Numbered from the stretch's first letter, positions 47,974 to 56,971 are shown. The stretch: DNA of 64,000 bases from Streptomyces mutabilis (GCF_014649815.1 NZ_BMTT01000006.1:1-64000); one strand, 5' to 3'. Translations and numbers: made by a program. Notes: generated by a model from the letters alone, not told the origin.

Positions 47974-48783
47974 TCAGGCGCGCCGGCGGCGCCGGAATAC
48001 GTAGGCGGCGGCGATCGCGGCGCTCGCCACGCAGGTCAGGCCGATGCCGACGTCCCGGCCGCTCGGCCCGATCCCCGAGGCCCCGCCCAGTCCGCCCTGG
48101 GTACCGAGCGTCGGCGTGACGGTCGGAGAGGTGGTGGGACCCGGCACGGCCGTGGTCGGTGTAGGGCGTGGCTTGGAGGTCGCGGAGATCGTCGGAGACG
48201 AGTCCCGCCGCGGCGGTGCGCCGTCGGCCGCGCCACCGACCGCCTCCCGGGCGGCGTCGAACCCGACCTGATCGATCCGGCCGCCCTGGTCGAGCCGGCC
48301 CTGGTCGAGCCGGCCCTCCTCGGGCCGGAGCTGGGCGGGCCCTCCGTCGGCGGGTCGGCCCTCGTCGAGTCCGCCCTGGCCGAATCCGTTCTGGCCGTTT
48401 CCGCCCTGGCCGTTTCCGTCTTGGCCGTCCCCGGCTTGGCCGTTTCCGCCCTGGTCCGGGCGGTGCTCGTCGAGTCCGTTCTCGTCGGGGTCGTACTCCT
48501 CGAGTCCGCCCTCGTCCTGCCGGCCCGTGCCGGCTCCGGCTCCGTCGGCCGGTCCCTCGCCGGACCAGCCGTCGCCGAGTGCGTCCGGCGAGAGCGCGTC
48601 GGGCGCGTACGGGTCAGGAGCGAACGCGGCCGCGTCGCCCGGGTCGTCGTCGGAGACGGACGGGGCCGCCTTCCGGTGGATGTGGGTCCAGGAATCCGGC
48701 TCCTGGGCGTGTGCGGGGTCGGCCAGCGGCACGATCGCGGCGATCGCGACGGCTATGCCTGCGGCACCGGTACGACGGCGCAT
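47974..48783 (-). CDS. Secreted, membrane-anchored low-complexity repeat protein
   Basis: 269 aa. The N-terminal signal peptide MRRRTGAAGIAVAIAAIVPL is cleaved probably after AHA. A long acidic Gly/Asp/Gln region follows with repeats such as GNGQ-GGNGQNGFGQGG and LDQGRLDQGG, then a Pro/Thr-rich stalk. One C-terminal membrane helix ends in RRRRRA. It lacks an LPxTG motif, so it is a membrane-tethered surface stalk rather than a sortase substrate. ATG48783 has AAAGGAGG 5 nt upstream. The binding partner is unknown. Confidence 0.8.
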   Translation of the reverse strand: MRRRTGAAGIAVAIAAIVPLADPAHAQEPDSWTHIHRKAAPSVSDDDPGDAAAFAPDPYAPDALSPDALGDGWSGEGPADGAGAGTGRQDEGGLEEYDPDENGLDEHRPDQGGNGQAGDGQDGNGQGGNGQNGFGQGGLDEGRPADGGPAQLRPEEGRLDQGRLDQGGRIDQVGFDAAREAVGGAADGAPPRRDSSPTISATSKPRPTPTTAVPGPTTSPTVTPTLGTQGGLGGASGIGPSGRDVGIGLTCVASAAIAAAYVFRRRRRA

Positions 48784-49054
48784 GGACGCCTCCTTTCCGG
48801 CCACGAGGGGCTCGGCCTCCGACGCTAGGGCCACGGCGGTGCGGGGGCCCGCGGCGCTGGTCCGATCGGGTTGGGCCGACGTGGTGCCGGGGTGGCGGGC
48901 CAGGTAATGGATCACACCGGAGCGGTGTCCCGTTGACACCGGGTGCCAGGGCTTCTAGCGTCACGTCTGCGGAAGGTACTAAGCGGTCGCTCACCCAAGG
49001 TGGCAGGCCGTGGATCCCGCACGGGCCGCATTCCCAGGACGAGGAGAAGCAGCA

Positions 49055-49816
49055 ATGTCCACCAATGAGCAGCGGGTCGCCGTCGTCACCGGAGCCGCGC
49101 GCGGTATCGGCGCCGCCACGGCCGTACGACTGGCCGCCGAAGGCCGCGCCGTCGCAGTCATCGACCTCGACGAGGCCGCCTGCAAGGGCACCGTGGAGAA
49201 GATCACCGCGGCCGGCGGCAAGGCCATCGCGGTCGGCTGCGACGTCTCCGACGAGGCGCAGGTGGAGTCGGCCGTCGCGCGGATCGCCGAGGAACTGGGC
49301 GCGCCGACCATCCTCGTCAACAACGCGGGCGTGCTGCGCGACAACCTCCTGTTCAAGATGAGCGTCTCCGACTGGGACACCGTCATGAACGTGCACCTGC
49401 GCGGTGCCTTCCTCATGTCGAAGGCGTGCCAGAAACACATGGTGGACGCCGGCTTCGGCCGCATCGTCAACCTGTCCTCCTCCTCCGCGCTCGGCAACCG
49501 CGGCCAGGTCAACTACTCCGCCGCCAAGGCCGGTCTGCAGGGCTTCACCAAGACCCTCGCCAAGGAGCTCGGCAAGTTCGGCGTCACCGCCAACGCCGTC
49601 GCCCCCGGCTTCATCGCCACCGAGATGACCAAGGCCACCGCCGACCGCGTCGGCATGGGCTTCGACGACTTCAAGGCCGCGGCCGCCACCCAGATCCCGG
49701 TGGCGCGCGTCGGCGAACCCGACGACATCGCCAACGCCATCGCCTTCTTCACCGGCGAGGCGGCCGGATTCGTCTCCGGCCAGGTGCTGTACGTCGCCGG
49801 TGGACCGCTCGACTAG
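49055..49816 (+). CDS. FabG-like 3-oxoacyl-ACP reductase (SDR)
   Basis: 253 aa classical SDR. NAD(P) loop TGAARGIGAA, NNAG motif, catalytic Ser in NLSSSSALG and Y-x3-K in YSAAKAG. LILVNNAG-type spacing and VLYVAGG at the end are FabG-like. GAGGAG is 8 nt before ATG49055. The next gene, 44 nt downstream, is a second SDR; they probably form an operon acting on acyl or polyketide-like substrates. Confidence 0.88.
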   Translation: MSTNEQRVAVVTGAARGIGAATAVRLAAEGRAVAVIDLDEAACKGTVEKITAAGGKAIAVGCDVSDEAQVESAVARIAEELGAPTILVNNAGVLRDNLLFKMSVSDWDTVMNVHLRGAFLMSKACQKHMVDAGFGRIVNLSSSSALGNRGQVNYSAAKAGLQGFTKTLAKELGKFGVTANAVAPGFIATEMTKATADRVGMGFDDFKAAAATQIPVARVGEPDDIANAIAFFTGEAAGFVSGQVLYVAGGPLD

Positions 49817-49860
49817 GGCGCACGGAGACCAGGGACACGGAGACTAGGTAACCAACTGAC

Positions 49861-50622
49861 ATGACTGAACTCCCCGCACTCTCCGGCAAGGTCGCCCTCG
49901 TCACGGGCGCCAGCCGCGGCATCGGCTACGGCGTCGCCGAGGCGCTGGTCGCGCGCGGTGACCGCGTCTGCATCACCGGCCGCACCGAGGACACCCTCAA
50001 GGAGGCCGTCGACAAGCTGGGTGCCGACCGAGTCATCGGCGTCGCCGGGAAGGCGCACGACGAGGCCCACCAGGCCGTCGCCGTCGAGCGCACGATGGAG
50101 GCCTTCGGCCGCGTCGACTTCCTGGTCAACAACGCCGGAACGAACCCGGTGTTCGGGCCGATCGCCGACCTCGACCTGAACGTCGCGCGCAAGGTCTTCG
50201 AGACCAACGTGATCTCGGCACTCGGCTTCGCCCAGCGCACCTGGCACGCCTGGCAGAAGGACAACGGCGGCGCGATCGTCAACATCGCCTCCGTCGCGGG
50301 CCTGTCGCCCTCGCCCTTCATCGCCGCCTACGGCGTCAGCAAGGCCGCGCTGATCAACCTCACCGCCCAGCTCGCGCACGAGTTCGCGCCCGGGGTGCGG
50401 GTCAACGCGATCGCCCCGGCCGTGGTGAAGACGAAGTTCGCCGCCGCCCTCTACGAGGGCCGCGAGGAGGAGGCCGCCGCGGGCTACCCGCTCGGCCGGC
50501 TCGGCGTGCCCTCCGACATCGGCGGCGCCGCCGCGTTCCTCACCTCGGAGCAGTCCGCCTGGGTCACCGGTCAGACGCTCGTGGTCGACGGCGGGATCTT
50601 CCTCAACGCCGGCGTGGCCTGA
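49861..50622 (+). CDS. Short-chain dehydrogenase/reductase (FabG-like)
   Basis: 253 aa. TGASRGIGYG cofactor loop, NNAG, catalytic Ser in NIASVAG and Y-x3-K in YGVSKAA. GQTLVVDGGIFL ends the Rossmann fold. It is clearly different in sequence from the preceding SDR, so not a recent copy. A very strong terminator follows, closing the two-gene unit. Confidence 0.88.
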   Translation: MTELPALSGKVALVTGASRGIGYGVAEALVARGDRVCITGRTEDTLKEAVDKLGADRVIGVAGKAHDEAHQAVAVERTMEAFGRVDFLVNNAGTNPVFGPIADLDLNVARKVFETNVISALGFAQRTWHAWQKDNGGAIVNIASVAGLSPSPFIAAYGVSKAALINLTAQLAHEFAPGVRVNAIAPAVVKTKFAAALYEGREEEAAAGYPLGRLGVPSDIGGAAAFLTSEQSAWVTGQTLVVDGGIFLNAGVA

Positions 50623-50655
50623 TCTCGCCCACCACCTGCCCACGGGCACGCGTAC

Positions 50656-50695
50656 CGGACACGGGCGCCGTCGACGACGACGGCGCCCGTGTCCG
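50656..50695. terminator. Strong stem-loop terminator
   Basis: Perfect 18-bp stem (50656-50673 with 50678-50695) and 4-nt loop, 33 nt after the SDR stop. There is only a short T-run (GTTT) behind it. Confidence 0.88.
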
Positions 50696-50832
50696 CGTTT
50701 CGAGACCACTGGGGTCATGACAACGTAGTCATCGCCGAATGATCAAAACCCCTGTTCAGAAGGGGGCTCAGGTGGCGTGGGGCTGCGGTATGGTCTGCCG
50801 ACCCTTGGTACGGCAGATCGAGGAGCGTGCGC

Positions 50833-52419
50833 GTGTTCAACCGGAACCGAGGCTTGCGGCGGATCGCGGCCATCGTGTCCATATCGACGCTGGTCACCGG
50901 ATGCGGCTTCCTGTCGTCCGACAGCTCGGACGACGAGGGGCCGATCGTGGTGGGCACGACCAGCGCGCCCAGCACCCTCGACCCGGCGGCCTCCTGGGAC
51001 GGCTCCTGGGAGTTGTTCCGCAATGTCTACCAGACGCTCCTCAGCTACCCCAACGGTGCGACCGCGCCCGAGCCGGACGCCGCCGAAAACTGCGCGTTCA
51101 CCGACTCCACGAACCAGGTGTACCGCTGTGAGCTGCGCAAGGGGCTCACCTTCTCCAACGGCAAACCGCTGGACGCCCAGGCGGTCAAGCACTCGATCGA
51201 CCGGATCAAGAAGATCGACGTCAACGGCGGTCCCGCCGGCCTGCTGGGCACCCTCGAACGGGTTCAGGCACCGAGCGAGCGGGAGGTGGTCTTCCACCTC
51301 GACAAGCCCGACGCCACCTTCCCGTTCGTGCTCGCCACGCCCGCCATGTCGATCGTCGAACCGGACAGCTACCCGGCCGACGCCCTGCGCGAGGACGGCG
51401 AGATCGTCGGCTCCGGCCCGTACACGCTCCAGTCGTACGAGGACGGGGAACGGGCCGAACTCGTCCGCAACGGCCGCTACAAGGGCTTCGCCGACCGCCA
51501 CAACGAGGCGGTGACCATCAGGTACTTCAAGGACTCCGCCGGCGTGGTGAAGGCGCTGCGGGGCGGGGAGATCCAGGTCACCTACCGCGGTCTCGCGGCC
51601 GACGACATCATCGCGTTGCAGGGCGCGACCAGCAAGGACGAGGACCTGCAGCTGGTCGAGGGCAGCGGCACGGAGATCCGCTACCTCGTCTTCAACCCCG
51701 AGGACCCGTGGGCGGGCCGCAAGGAAGTGCGCCAGGCCGTCGCCCAGGTGATCGACCGGAACGCGATCGCCCACAAGATCTACCAGGACACCGTCGACCC
51801 GCTGTACTCGATGGTCCCCAAGGGCCTGACCGGTCACACCACGGGCTTCTTCGACGACTACGGCGACCCCGATGTCGGCAAGGCCCGCGAGATCCTCACC
51901 GACGCCGGCATCACCGAGCCCGTCCCACTCACCCTCTGGTACACGAGCGACCGCTACGGCTCCGAGACCGCGCAGGAGTTCAAGGAGATCAAGCGCCAGC
52001 TCGACGCCTCGGGCCTGTTCGCGGTCACACTCGAGAGCCGTCCCTGGAAGACGTACGTCACCGGCTACCAGAAGGGCGAGTACCCGGTGTTCGGGCGTGG
52101 CTGGTCCCCCGACTTCCCGGACGCGGAGAACTTCATCGCGCCCTTCGTCGGCGAGCAGAACGCGCTCGGCACGCCCTACCCGGCACCCGAGATCACCGGC
52201 GAGCTGCTGCCGCGCTCACGCCGGGAGAGCGACCGCGCCAACGTGGAGAAGGACTTCGAGAGGGCGCAGCAGATCCTCGTGAACGACGCACGGCTGCTGC
52301 CGCTGTGGCAGGGCAAGCAGTACGTGGCGACCAGCACGGACATCTCGGGCGCGGAGCGGGCCATGGACCCTTCGACGATCATGATGCTGTGGCAGCTGTA
52401 CCGCAAGACCAGCTGGTAG
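50833..52419 (+). CDS. ABC transporter substrate-binding lipoprotein, family 5
   Basis: 528 aa. Lipobox VTGC (TLVTGCGFLSS), then SBP_bac_5 blocks: VVGTTSAPSTLDPAASWDG, YRCELRKGLTFSNGKPLDAQ, GEIVGSGPYTLQSYEDG and RGWSPDFPDAENFIAPF. It binds peptides or similar solutes for an Opp/Dpp importer, but no permease or ATPase genes are adjacent, so it is an orphan here. GTG50833 has GAGGAG 8 nt upstream; GTG50827 is too close to it. Confidence 0.9.
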   Translation: MFNRNRGLRRIAAIVSISTLVTGCGFLSSDSSDDEGPIVVGTTSAPSTLDPAASWDGSWELFRNVYQTLLSYPNGATAPEPDAAENCAFTDSTNQVYRCELRKGLTFSNGKPLDAQAVKHSIDRIKKIDVNGGPAGLLGTLERVQAPSEREVVFHLDKPDATFPFVLATPAMSIVEPDSYPADALREDGEIVGSGPYTLQSYEDGERAELVRNGRYKGFADRHNEAVTIRYFKDSAGVVKALRGGEIQVTYRGLAADDIIALQGATSKDEDLQLVEGSGTEIRYLVFNPEDPWAGRKEVRQAVAQVIDRNAIAHKIYQDTVDPLYSMVPKGLTGHTTGFFDDYGDPDVGKAREILTDAGITEPVPLTLWYTSDRYGSETAQEFKEIKRQLDASGLFAVTLESRPWKTYVTGYQKGEYPVFGRGWSPDFPDAENFIAPFVGEQNALGTPYPAPEITGELLPRSRRESDRANVEKDFERAQQILVNDARLLPLWQGKQYVATSTDISGAERAMDPSTIMMLWQLYRKTSW

Positions 52420-52438
52420 GCACGGGTGGCGGGGGCGA

Positions 52439-52461
52439 TTGTCAGTGGTCGCCGGTAGGTT
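52439..52461 (+). promoter_or_regulatory. RecA-NDp (PafBC-type) DNA-damage promoter of ung
   Basis: TTGTCAGTGGT (52439-52449), a 6-nt spacer and TAGGTT (52456-52461). This agrees with the published TTGTCAGTGGC-N6-TAGGGT pattern at 15 of 17 fixed positions. It lies 41 bp before the ung start. Confidence 0.88.
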
Positions 52462-52501
52462 TTGCGTACCGGAAGCGACCGCACAGCGTAAGGAAGTTGA
52501 C

Positions 52502-53185
52502 GTGACCGACATCGCCATCCTGCCCGAGTCCTGGCGCGACGTGCTGGGGGGCGAGCTGCAGCAGCCCTACTTCAAGGAGCTGGTGGAGTTCGTGGAGGAG
52601 GAGCGGGCGAACGGCCCCGTCTATCCCCCGCGCGAGGAGGTCTTCGCCGCGCTGGAGGCCACGCCGTACGACCGGGTGAAGGTGCTGGTCCTCGGGCAGG
52701 ACCCGTACCACGGCGAGGGCCAGGGCCACGGGCTGTGCTTCTCGGTCCGGCCGGGAGTGAAGGTCCCGCCGTCCCTGCGGAACATCTACAAGGAGATGCA
52801 CGCGGAGCTGGGCACCCCGATCCCGGACAACGGCTTTCTGATGCCGTGGGCGGAGCAGGGCGTCCTGCTCCTCAACGCGGTGCTCACGGTGCGGGCCGGC
52901 GAGGCGAACTCGCACAAGGGCCGCGGCTGGGAGCTGTTCACCGACGCGGTGATCCGCGCGGTGGCGAACCGGCCCGATCCGGCGGTGTTCGTCCTGTGGG
53001 GCAACTACGCGCAGAAGAAGCTGCCACTGATCGACGAGGCGCGGCACGTCGTGGTGAAGGGCGCGCACCCTTCGCCGCTGTCGGCGAAGAAGTTCTTCGG
53101 TTCCCGCCCGTTCACGCAGATCAACGAGGCGGTCGCGAAGCAGGGCCACGAGGCGATCGACTGGACCCTGCCGAACCTCGGCTGA
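52502..53185 (+). CDS. ung: Uracil-DNA glycosylase
   Basis: 227 aa family-1 UDG that removes uracil from DNA. It has the water-activating loop GQDPYHGEGQ (D67, H70), the PPSLRNIYKEM loop, and the DNA-intercalation motif HPSPLSA with catalytic H189. AAGGAAG lies 5 nt before GTG52502. The promoter is of the DNA-damage type. S. coelicolor has other ung copies, so this may be the damage-inducible one. Confidence 0.96.
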   Translation: MTDIAILPESWRDVLGGELQQPYFKELVEFVEEERANGPVYPPREEVFAALEATPYDRVKVLVLGQDPYHGEGQGHGLCFSVRPGVKVPPSLRNIYKEMHAELGTPIPDNGFLMPWAEQGVLLLNAVLTVRAGEANSHKGRGWELFTDAVIRAVANRPDPAVFVLWGNYAQKKLPLIDEARHVVVKGAHPSPLSAKKFFGSRPFTQINEAVAKQGHEAIDWTLPNLG

Positions 53186-53190
53186 CCCGA

Positions 53191-53225
53191 CGCGCGGGCC
53201 GGTCGGCCACCGACCGGCCCGCGCG
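53191..53225. terminator. Stem-loop terminator after ung
   Basis: Perfect 16-bp GC stem (53191-53206 with 53210-53225) with a 3-nt loop, directly after the ung stop. Confidence 0.85.
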
Positions 53226-53308
53226 CGTCACGGGCCGCCTGACCGGGATTACCGGTATGTGCCGTTAGCGTCGTCGGGGACAGCCGTACGACGGGCACGG
53301 AGGACGCG

Positions 53309-53875
53309 GTGGCCAAGGGACAGGAGCAGGCGGTGCCGGACGCCGTCCTGACGCGGATCGGGCAGGTCGCCATGTTGCATCACGCGGGCGACCGTGAGGA
53401 GGCCAGGCACCGGTTCCTGAGCCTGTGGGCGGAGGTCGGGGAGCACGGCGACCCGTTGCACCGCTGCACCCTGGCCCACTACCTGGCCGACACCCAGGAC
53501 GACCCGGGGGACGAACTGGCGTGGGACCTGCGGGCCTTGTCGGCCGCCGAGGAGCTGGCTCAGGGTGGATCCGCAGGCCCGGACGGGGGCGACGGCGAAC
53601 TCGCCGCGCGGGCCCTCTACCCCTCGCTGCACCTGAACCTGGCCGCCGACTACGACCGGCTCGGGCACCGGGAGGCGGCCCGCCTGCACCTGCGGCGAGC
53701 CCGCGGCGCGGCCGGGTCACTGGCCCGCGACCGATACGGCCAGGGGGTGCGCGCGGCGATCGACCGGCTGGCCCGGCGCCTGGCGGACGCCGGGCCGACC
53801 GGCGACGCCGATCCCCCCACGGACGGTCCCGACCGCCCCGACGGGTGGTGGGGGCGACCACGGCAGCGGCCGTAG
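53309..53875 (+). CDS. Hypothetical helical (TPR-like) protein
   Basis: 188 aa, soluble and helical: RIGQVAMLHHAGDREEARHRF and YPSLHLNLAADYDRLGHREAARLHLRRA have the spacing of degenerate tetratricopeptide repeats. The Pro/Asp-rich tail is disordered. GTG53309 has GGAGG 5 nt upstream. A protein-interaction role is inferred; nothing in the neighbourhood narrows it. Confidence 0.7.
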   Translation: MAKGQEQAVPDAVLTRIGQVAMLHHAGDREEARHRFLSLWAEVGEHGDPLHRCTLAHYLADTQDDPGDELAWDLRALSAAEELAQGGSAGPDGGDGELAARALYPSLHLNLAADYDRLGHREAARLHLRRARGAAGSLARDRYGQGVRAAIDRLARRLADAGPTGDADPPTDGPDRPDGWWGRPRQRP

Positions 53876-53905
53876 CCCGGCCGCGGTCGCGGGGCTCGCC
53901 CCGGG

Positions 53906-54400
53906 CTAACGTCCGTACGCCTGGTCGCAGATGACCACCTCGGGGCTGCCCGGACGCCAGCCGCCGTACTTCGTGCCGAGGGAGCAGACGTCCGCTCTCC
54001 CGCCGCCGCCCGCGCCGGGTGACCGCGTAAGGCCGGGAACCTCGGCACGAGGCCGCTCGGGCGCGTGGGTTCGCTTCGGCGCCTCGGGGCGGGCCGGCGG
54101 CTGTTGTCCGGGGCGGGCCGGGGCCGACGGCTGGTGCGCCGGCGGGGCCGCCGGGGACGTCGTGCGCCGCGGCTCGTCGGTCGCGTGGTCGGGGGCCCGG
54201 GAGGGGCCGATCATCTCCAGTGCCTCACGGGCCGGCGCCTGCACGACCCGTGGGTCGGTCGGACCGTCCGGACGCGGCGCGGACGAGCGGGCTCCGGCCG
54301 TCGGCGGGTCGGCCGTGGGCGGGCCCTGAACCGTCGTACAGCCGGTCAGGGCCGCGGCCACGGACACCAGGAGAGCTGCGGTGGTCGTCGTTCGATGCAC
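53906..54400 (-). CDS. Hypothetical lipoprotein
   Basis: 164 aa from GTG54400: TTTTAALLVSVAAALTGC is a lipoprotein signal with lipobox LTGC. A Pro/Ala/Arg-rich disordered middle follows, then a short conserved-looking C-terminus with two Cys (ADVCSLGTKYGGWRPGSP, then VVICDQAYGR). This tail pattern recurs in small Streptomyces secreted proteins; function unknown. It is convergent with the helical protein gene. Confidence 0.7.
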   Translation of the reverse strand: MHRTTTTAALLVSVAAALTGCTTVQGPPTADPPTAGARSSAPRPDGPTDPRVVQAPAREALEMIGPSRAPDHATDEPRRTTSPAAPPAHQPSAPARPGQQPPARPEAPKRTHAPERPRAEVPGLTRSPGAGGGGRADVCSLGTKYGGWRPGSPEVVICDQAYGR

Positions 54401-54512
54401 CGCGCCACTGTGGCGGTTCGGGCCGCCCCCGCGATGCCGGACAGCCACAGGTTGCCCCGCACGGGTGATCTCCCGCCCCGTACGGAGGCCCGTGGCCCGC
54501 CCGGGGGTGACG

Positions 54513-55025
54513 TCAGTCGCCGGTGACGCCGTCGAGGCGTTCGCGGAGCAGGTCCGCGTGCCCGTTGTGGCGCGCGTACTCCTCGATCATGTGGGTGTGG
54601 ATCCAGCGCAGGGTGTAGCGCGCACCGGTGTGCCGGTGCCTGCCCCGGGTCGGTTCGTCGAGAGGGGCGCCGGCCGCGTTGCGCCGGGCCGCCTCGATCT
54701 CGGCCTGCCAGGTGGCGTGGACCTCCGCGAAAGTGTCCGACTCGGTCACCCGGAAGTCGCCGTCCGGGTCCTCGTCCGTGTAGAAGAGCGGGTCGGCCTC
54801 CTCGTCCGCCAGTACCCTGCGGTACCAGCTGCGCTCCACCTCTGCCATGTGCCGCACCAGCCCCATCAGGGACAACGTGGAGGGTGCGACGGCGGCGGTC
54901 CTGAGCTGGGCGTCGGTGAGGCCCTCGCACTTCCACGCGAGGGTCTGCCGGTGGTACTCAAGCCAACCCTCCAGCATGGTGCGTTCGTCGGATTCGGGGG
55001 CGGGTTCGCGGCGATCGGTCGTCAT
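54513..55025 (-). CDS. DinB/DUF664 family protein
   Basis: 170 aa four-helix-bundle protein: TMLEGWLEYHRQTLAWKCEGL, LMGLVRHMAEVERSWYRRVL and WIHTHMIEEYARHNGHADLL. The histidines of the last two blocks (HM-x-E-x2-W, H-x3-EYARHNGH) form the metal site of the DinB/mycothiol-S-transferase fold. ATG55025 has GAGGA 7 nt upstream. It may use mycothiol, but the substrate is unknown. Unrelated to DNA polymerase IV despite the name. Confidence 0.87.
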   Translation of the reverse strand: MTTDRREPAPESDERTMLEGWLEYHRQTLAWKCEGLTDAQLRTAAVAPSTLSLMGLVRHMAEVERSWYRRVLADEEADPLFYTDEDPDGDFRVTESDTFAEVHATWQAEIEAARRNAAGAPLDEPTRGRHRHTGARYTLRWIHTHMIEEYARHNGHADLLRERLDGVTGD

Positions 55026-55068
55026 GGCGGCATCCTCGCTCACCCGGTGCCGCGCCCTCCAGCGGGTT

Positions 55069-55677
55069 TCATCCGCCCAGCAGCCCGTCCAGCACCTCGC
55101 GCAGCCCGGCCCGCACCTCCGTCAGATCCGGAACCTCGGCGTGGAAGGACCCGGCCACACAGCTGAACATCAGTCCGTCCGCCCAGGCGACCAGCGACAG
55201 CACGTGCCGGGCGGGGTGGGCCGAGCCCATGCCGGTGACCAGGGTGCCCAGTTGTTCCCGGAAGCGGGCGCCCGCCGCGTCGAAGTGGGCCCGCAGCTCC
55301 GGGCGGCGTGTGGCCTCCAGTGCCAGTTCGTAGCGCGCCAGGGTCAGCTCGCGGTTCCGGGTCAGCGCCCGGTGCGTGGCCAGCGCCAGCGCGTCCACCA
55401 GGGCGTCGAGCCCGGCCCGCGGGTCCGGCATCTCGTGCAGCGCCAGCACCCGTGCCTCCCGGTCGGCCAGGCGGCGCACCGCAAGTTCCAGCAGCGCCTG
55501 ACGGGTCCGCGCGACGTTGGACGTGGAGCCCTGGGGGAGTCCGGCCGCCTCGTCGACCGCGCGATGTGTGAGCCCGCGCATCCCGCGCTCGGCGAGCAGG
55601 GAGAGAGCGGCGTCGGCGACGAGGTCGGCGCGGGAGGCGCCCGTGGGGGGCGCGGGGGATGCGGTGCTTGCGGACAT
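55069..55677 (-). CDS. TetR-family transcriptional regulator
   Basis: 202 aa from ATG55677. HTH segment LVADAALSLLAERGMRGLTHRAVDEAAGLPQGSTSNVARTRQALL is TetR-like, followed by an all-helical ligand domain. The divergent gene encodes an FAD monooxygenase, and two closely related palindromes fill the gap, so TetR probably represses both. ATG55692 is an alternative start. Confidence 0.87.
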   Translation of the reverse strand: MSASTASPAPPTGASRADLVADAALSLLAERGMRGLTHRAVDEAAGLPQGSTSNVARTRQALLELAVRRLADREARVLALHEMPDPRAGLDALVDALALATHRALTRNRELTLARYELALEATRRPELRAHFDAAGARFREQLGTLVTGMGSAHPARHVLSLVAWADGLMFSCVAGSFHAEVPDLTEVRAGLREVLDGLLGG

Positions 55678-55697
55678 GAAGGTCAACATACCGTCCT

Positions 55698-55747
55698 CAC
55701 TACGGTTGTAGTACAGTCGAGGCGGGAATCTCACTACAGCTGTAGTG
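55698..55747. promoter_or_regulatory. Two TetR operators in the tetR/monooxygenase gap
   Basis: CACTACAGCTGTAGTG (55732-55747) is a perfect 16-bp palindrome, and CACTACGGTTGTAGTA (55698-55713) is a slightly imperfect copy. They start 34 bp apart. The first lies 31 bp before the monooxygenase start and the second 21 bp before tetR, so each gene has its own site. Confidence 0.85.
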
Positions 55748-55777
55748 TCCGTGGCGAGTCGGAGAAGGGACGGAGCC

Positions 55778-56959
55778 ATGACCGGTACCGGACGGGTGGT
55801 CGTGATCGGCGGCGGAATCGGGGGGCTGACCGCGGCGGCGGCCCTGCATCAGCGCGGACTGCGCGTCACCGTCCTGGAGCGGGCCGCCTCGCTCCAGCCG
55901 ATCGGCGCGGCCATCTCCCTGTCGCCCAACGCGCTGCGGGCCCTCGACGTCATCGGGCTCGGCGACGAGATCCGCGGCCTCGCCGCCTGGCAGGGCGACG
56001 GGGGACTGCGCACACCGGGCGGACACTGGCTGTCCCGCTCGAACGCCGAGGCCGCAGCGGCACGCTTCGGCGGTCCGCTGGTGCTGCTGCACCGGGCCAC
56101 GCTCATCGACCACCTAGCCGCGCGGCTGCCGGCGGACGCCGTCCGCACCGCCGCCGACGCGCGGCTCGCCGACCCCGGCGACCGCCACCGGCCGGCCAGG
56201 GTGCGCACTCCCGAGGGCGAGCTGGAGGCCGATCTGGTCGTCGCGGCCGACGGCATCCACTCCGCGGTGCGCGGCACGCTGTTCCCGCGCCATCCGGGAA
56301 CCGTCTACTCCGGCTTCACCACATGGCGGGTGGTGGTTCCGCTCCCCGGCGCCGACTTCGCCTCGCACGAGACCTGGGGCCGGGGCCGCATCTGGGGCAC
56401 GCACCCGCTCCAGGACGGCCGTGTCTACGCCTACGCCGCCGCCGTCGCACCGGTGGGCGGGCACGCGGCCGACGAGAGGGCGGAACTGCTGCACCGGTAC
56501 GGCGACTGGCACGATCCCGTCCCCGCCGTCCTCGCCGCCGCCCGCCCCGAGGACGTCCTGCGCCACGACGTGCACCACATCGCCGAGCCGCTGCCCGCCT
56601 ACCACGGCGGCAGGGTCGCCCTCGTCGGCGACGCCGCGCACGCCATGCCGCCGACCCTCGGCCAGGGCGGCAACCAGGCGATCGAGGACGCGATCGTTCT
56701 CGCGCACCACCACGACGACCTGGCCGCCTACACGGCCGCGCGCCTGCCCCGTACGACCGCCGTCGCCCGCCGGGCCGTGAAGGTGGCGCGCCTCAACCTG
56801 ATGACCGGCCGGGCCGGTGTCGCCGTACGAGACGCCGTGATCGCCGCGCTCTCCAAGGCCGGGCCCGCACTGTTCCTGCGGAGCTTCGACGGCATCGCCG
56901 ACTGGCGGCCCCCGCAGTCACCGTATGCTTCCCGGCAGGCCCAGGTCGGCGAGCGTTAG
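55778..56959 (+). CDS. FAD-dependent monooxygenase
   Basis: 393 aa, class A flavoprotein hydroxylase. FAD-binding GGGIGGLTAAAALHQRGLRV at the N-terminus, the DG motif VVAADGIHSAVR, and GDAAHAMPPTLGQGGNQAIE for the FAD ribityl chain. It hydroxylates an aromatic or related small molecule, probably the ligand (or its source) of the divergent TetR regulator. ATG55778 is preceded by GGAG. A Gfo/Idh gene follows after 12 nt, suggesting cotranscription. Confidence 0.9.
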   Translation: MTGTGRVVVIGGGIGGLTAAAALHQRGLRVTVLERAASLQPIGAAISLSPNALRALDVIGLGDEIRGLAAWQGDGGLRTPGGHWLSRSNAEAAAARFGGPLVLLHRATLIDHLAARLPADAVRTAADARLADPGDRHRPARVRTPEGELEADLVVAADGIHSAVRGTLFPRHPGTVYSGFTTWRVVVPLPGADFASHETWGRGRIWGTHPLQDGRVYAYAAAVAPVGGHAADERAELLHRYGDWHDPVPAVLAAARPEDVLRHDVHHIAEPLPAYHGGRVALVGDAAHAMPPTLGQGGNQAIEDAIVLAHHHDDLAAYTAARLPRTTAVARRAVKVARLNLMTGRAGVAVRDAVIAALSKAGPALFLRSFDGIADWRPPQSPYASRQAQVGER

Positions 56960-56971
56960 AGGAGCACCCCC

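Noticed and set aside
50739..51131. Plus-strand frame over the start of the substrate-binding lipoprotein
   Set aside because: Different frame from the lipoprotein with Arg/His-rich composition; the signal peptide and lipobox define the real frame.
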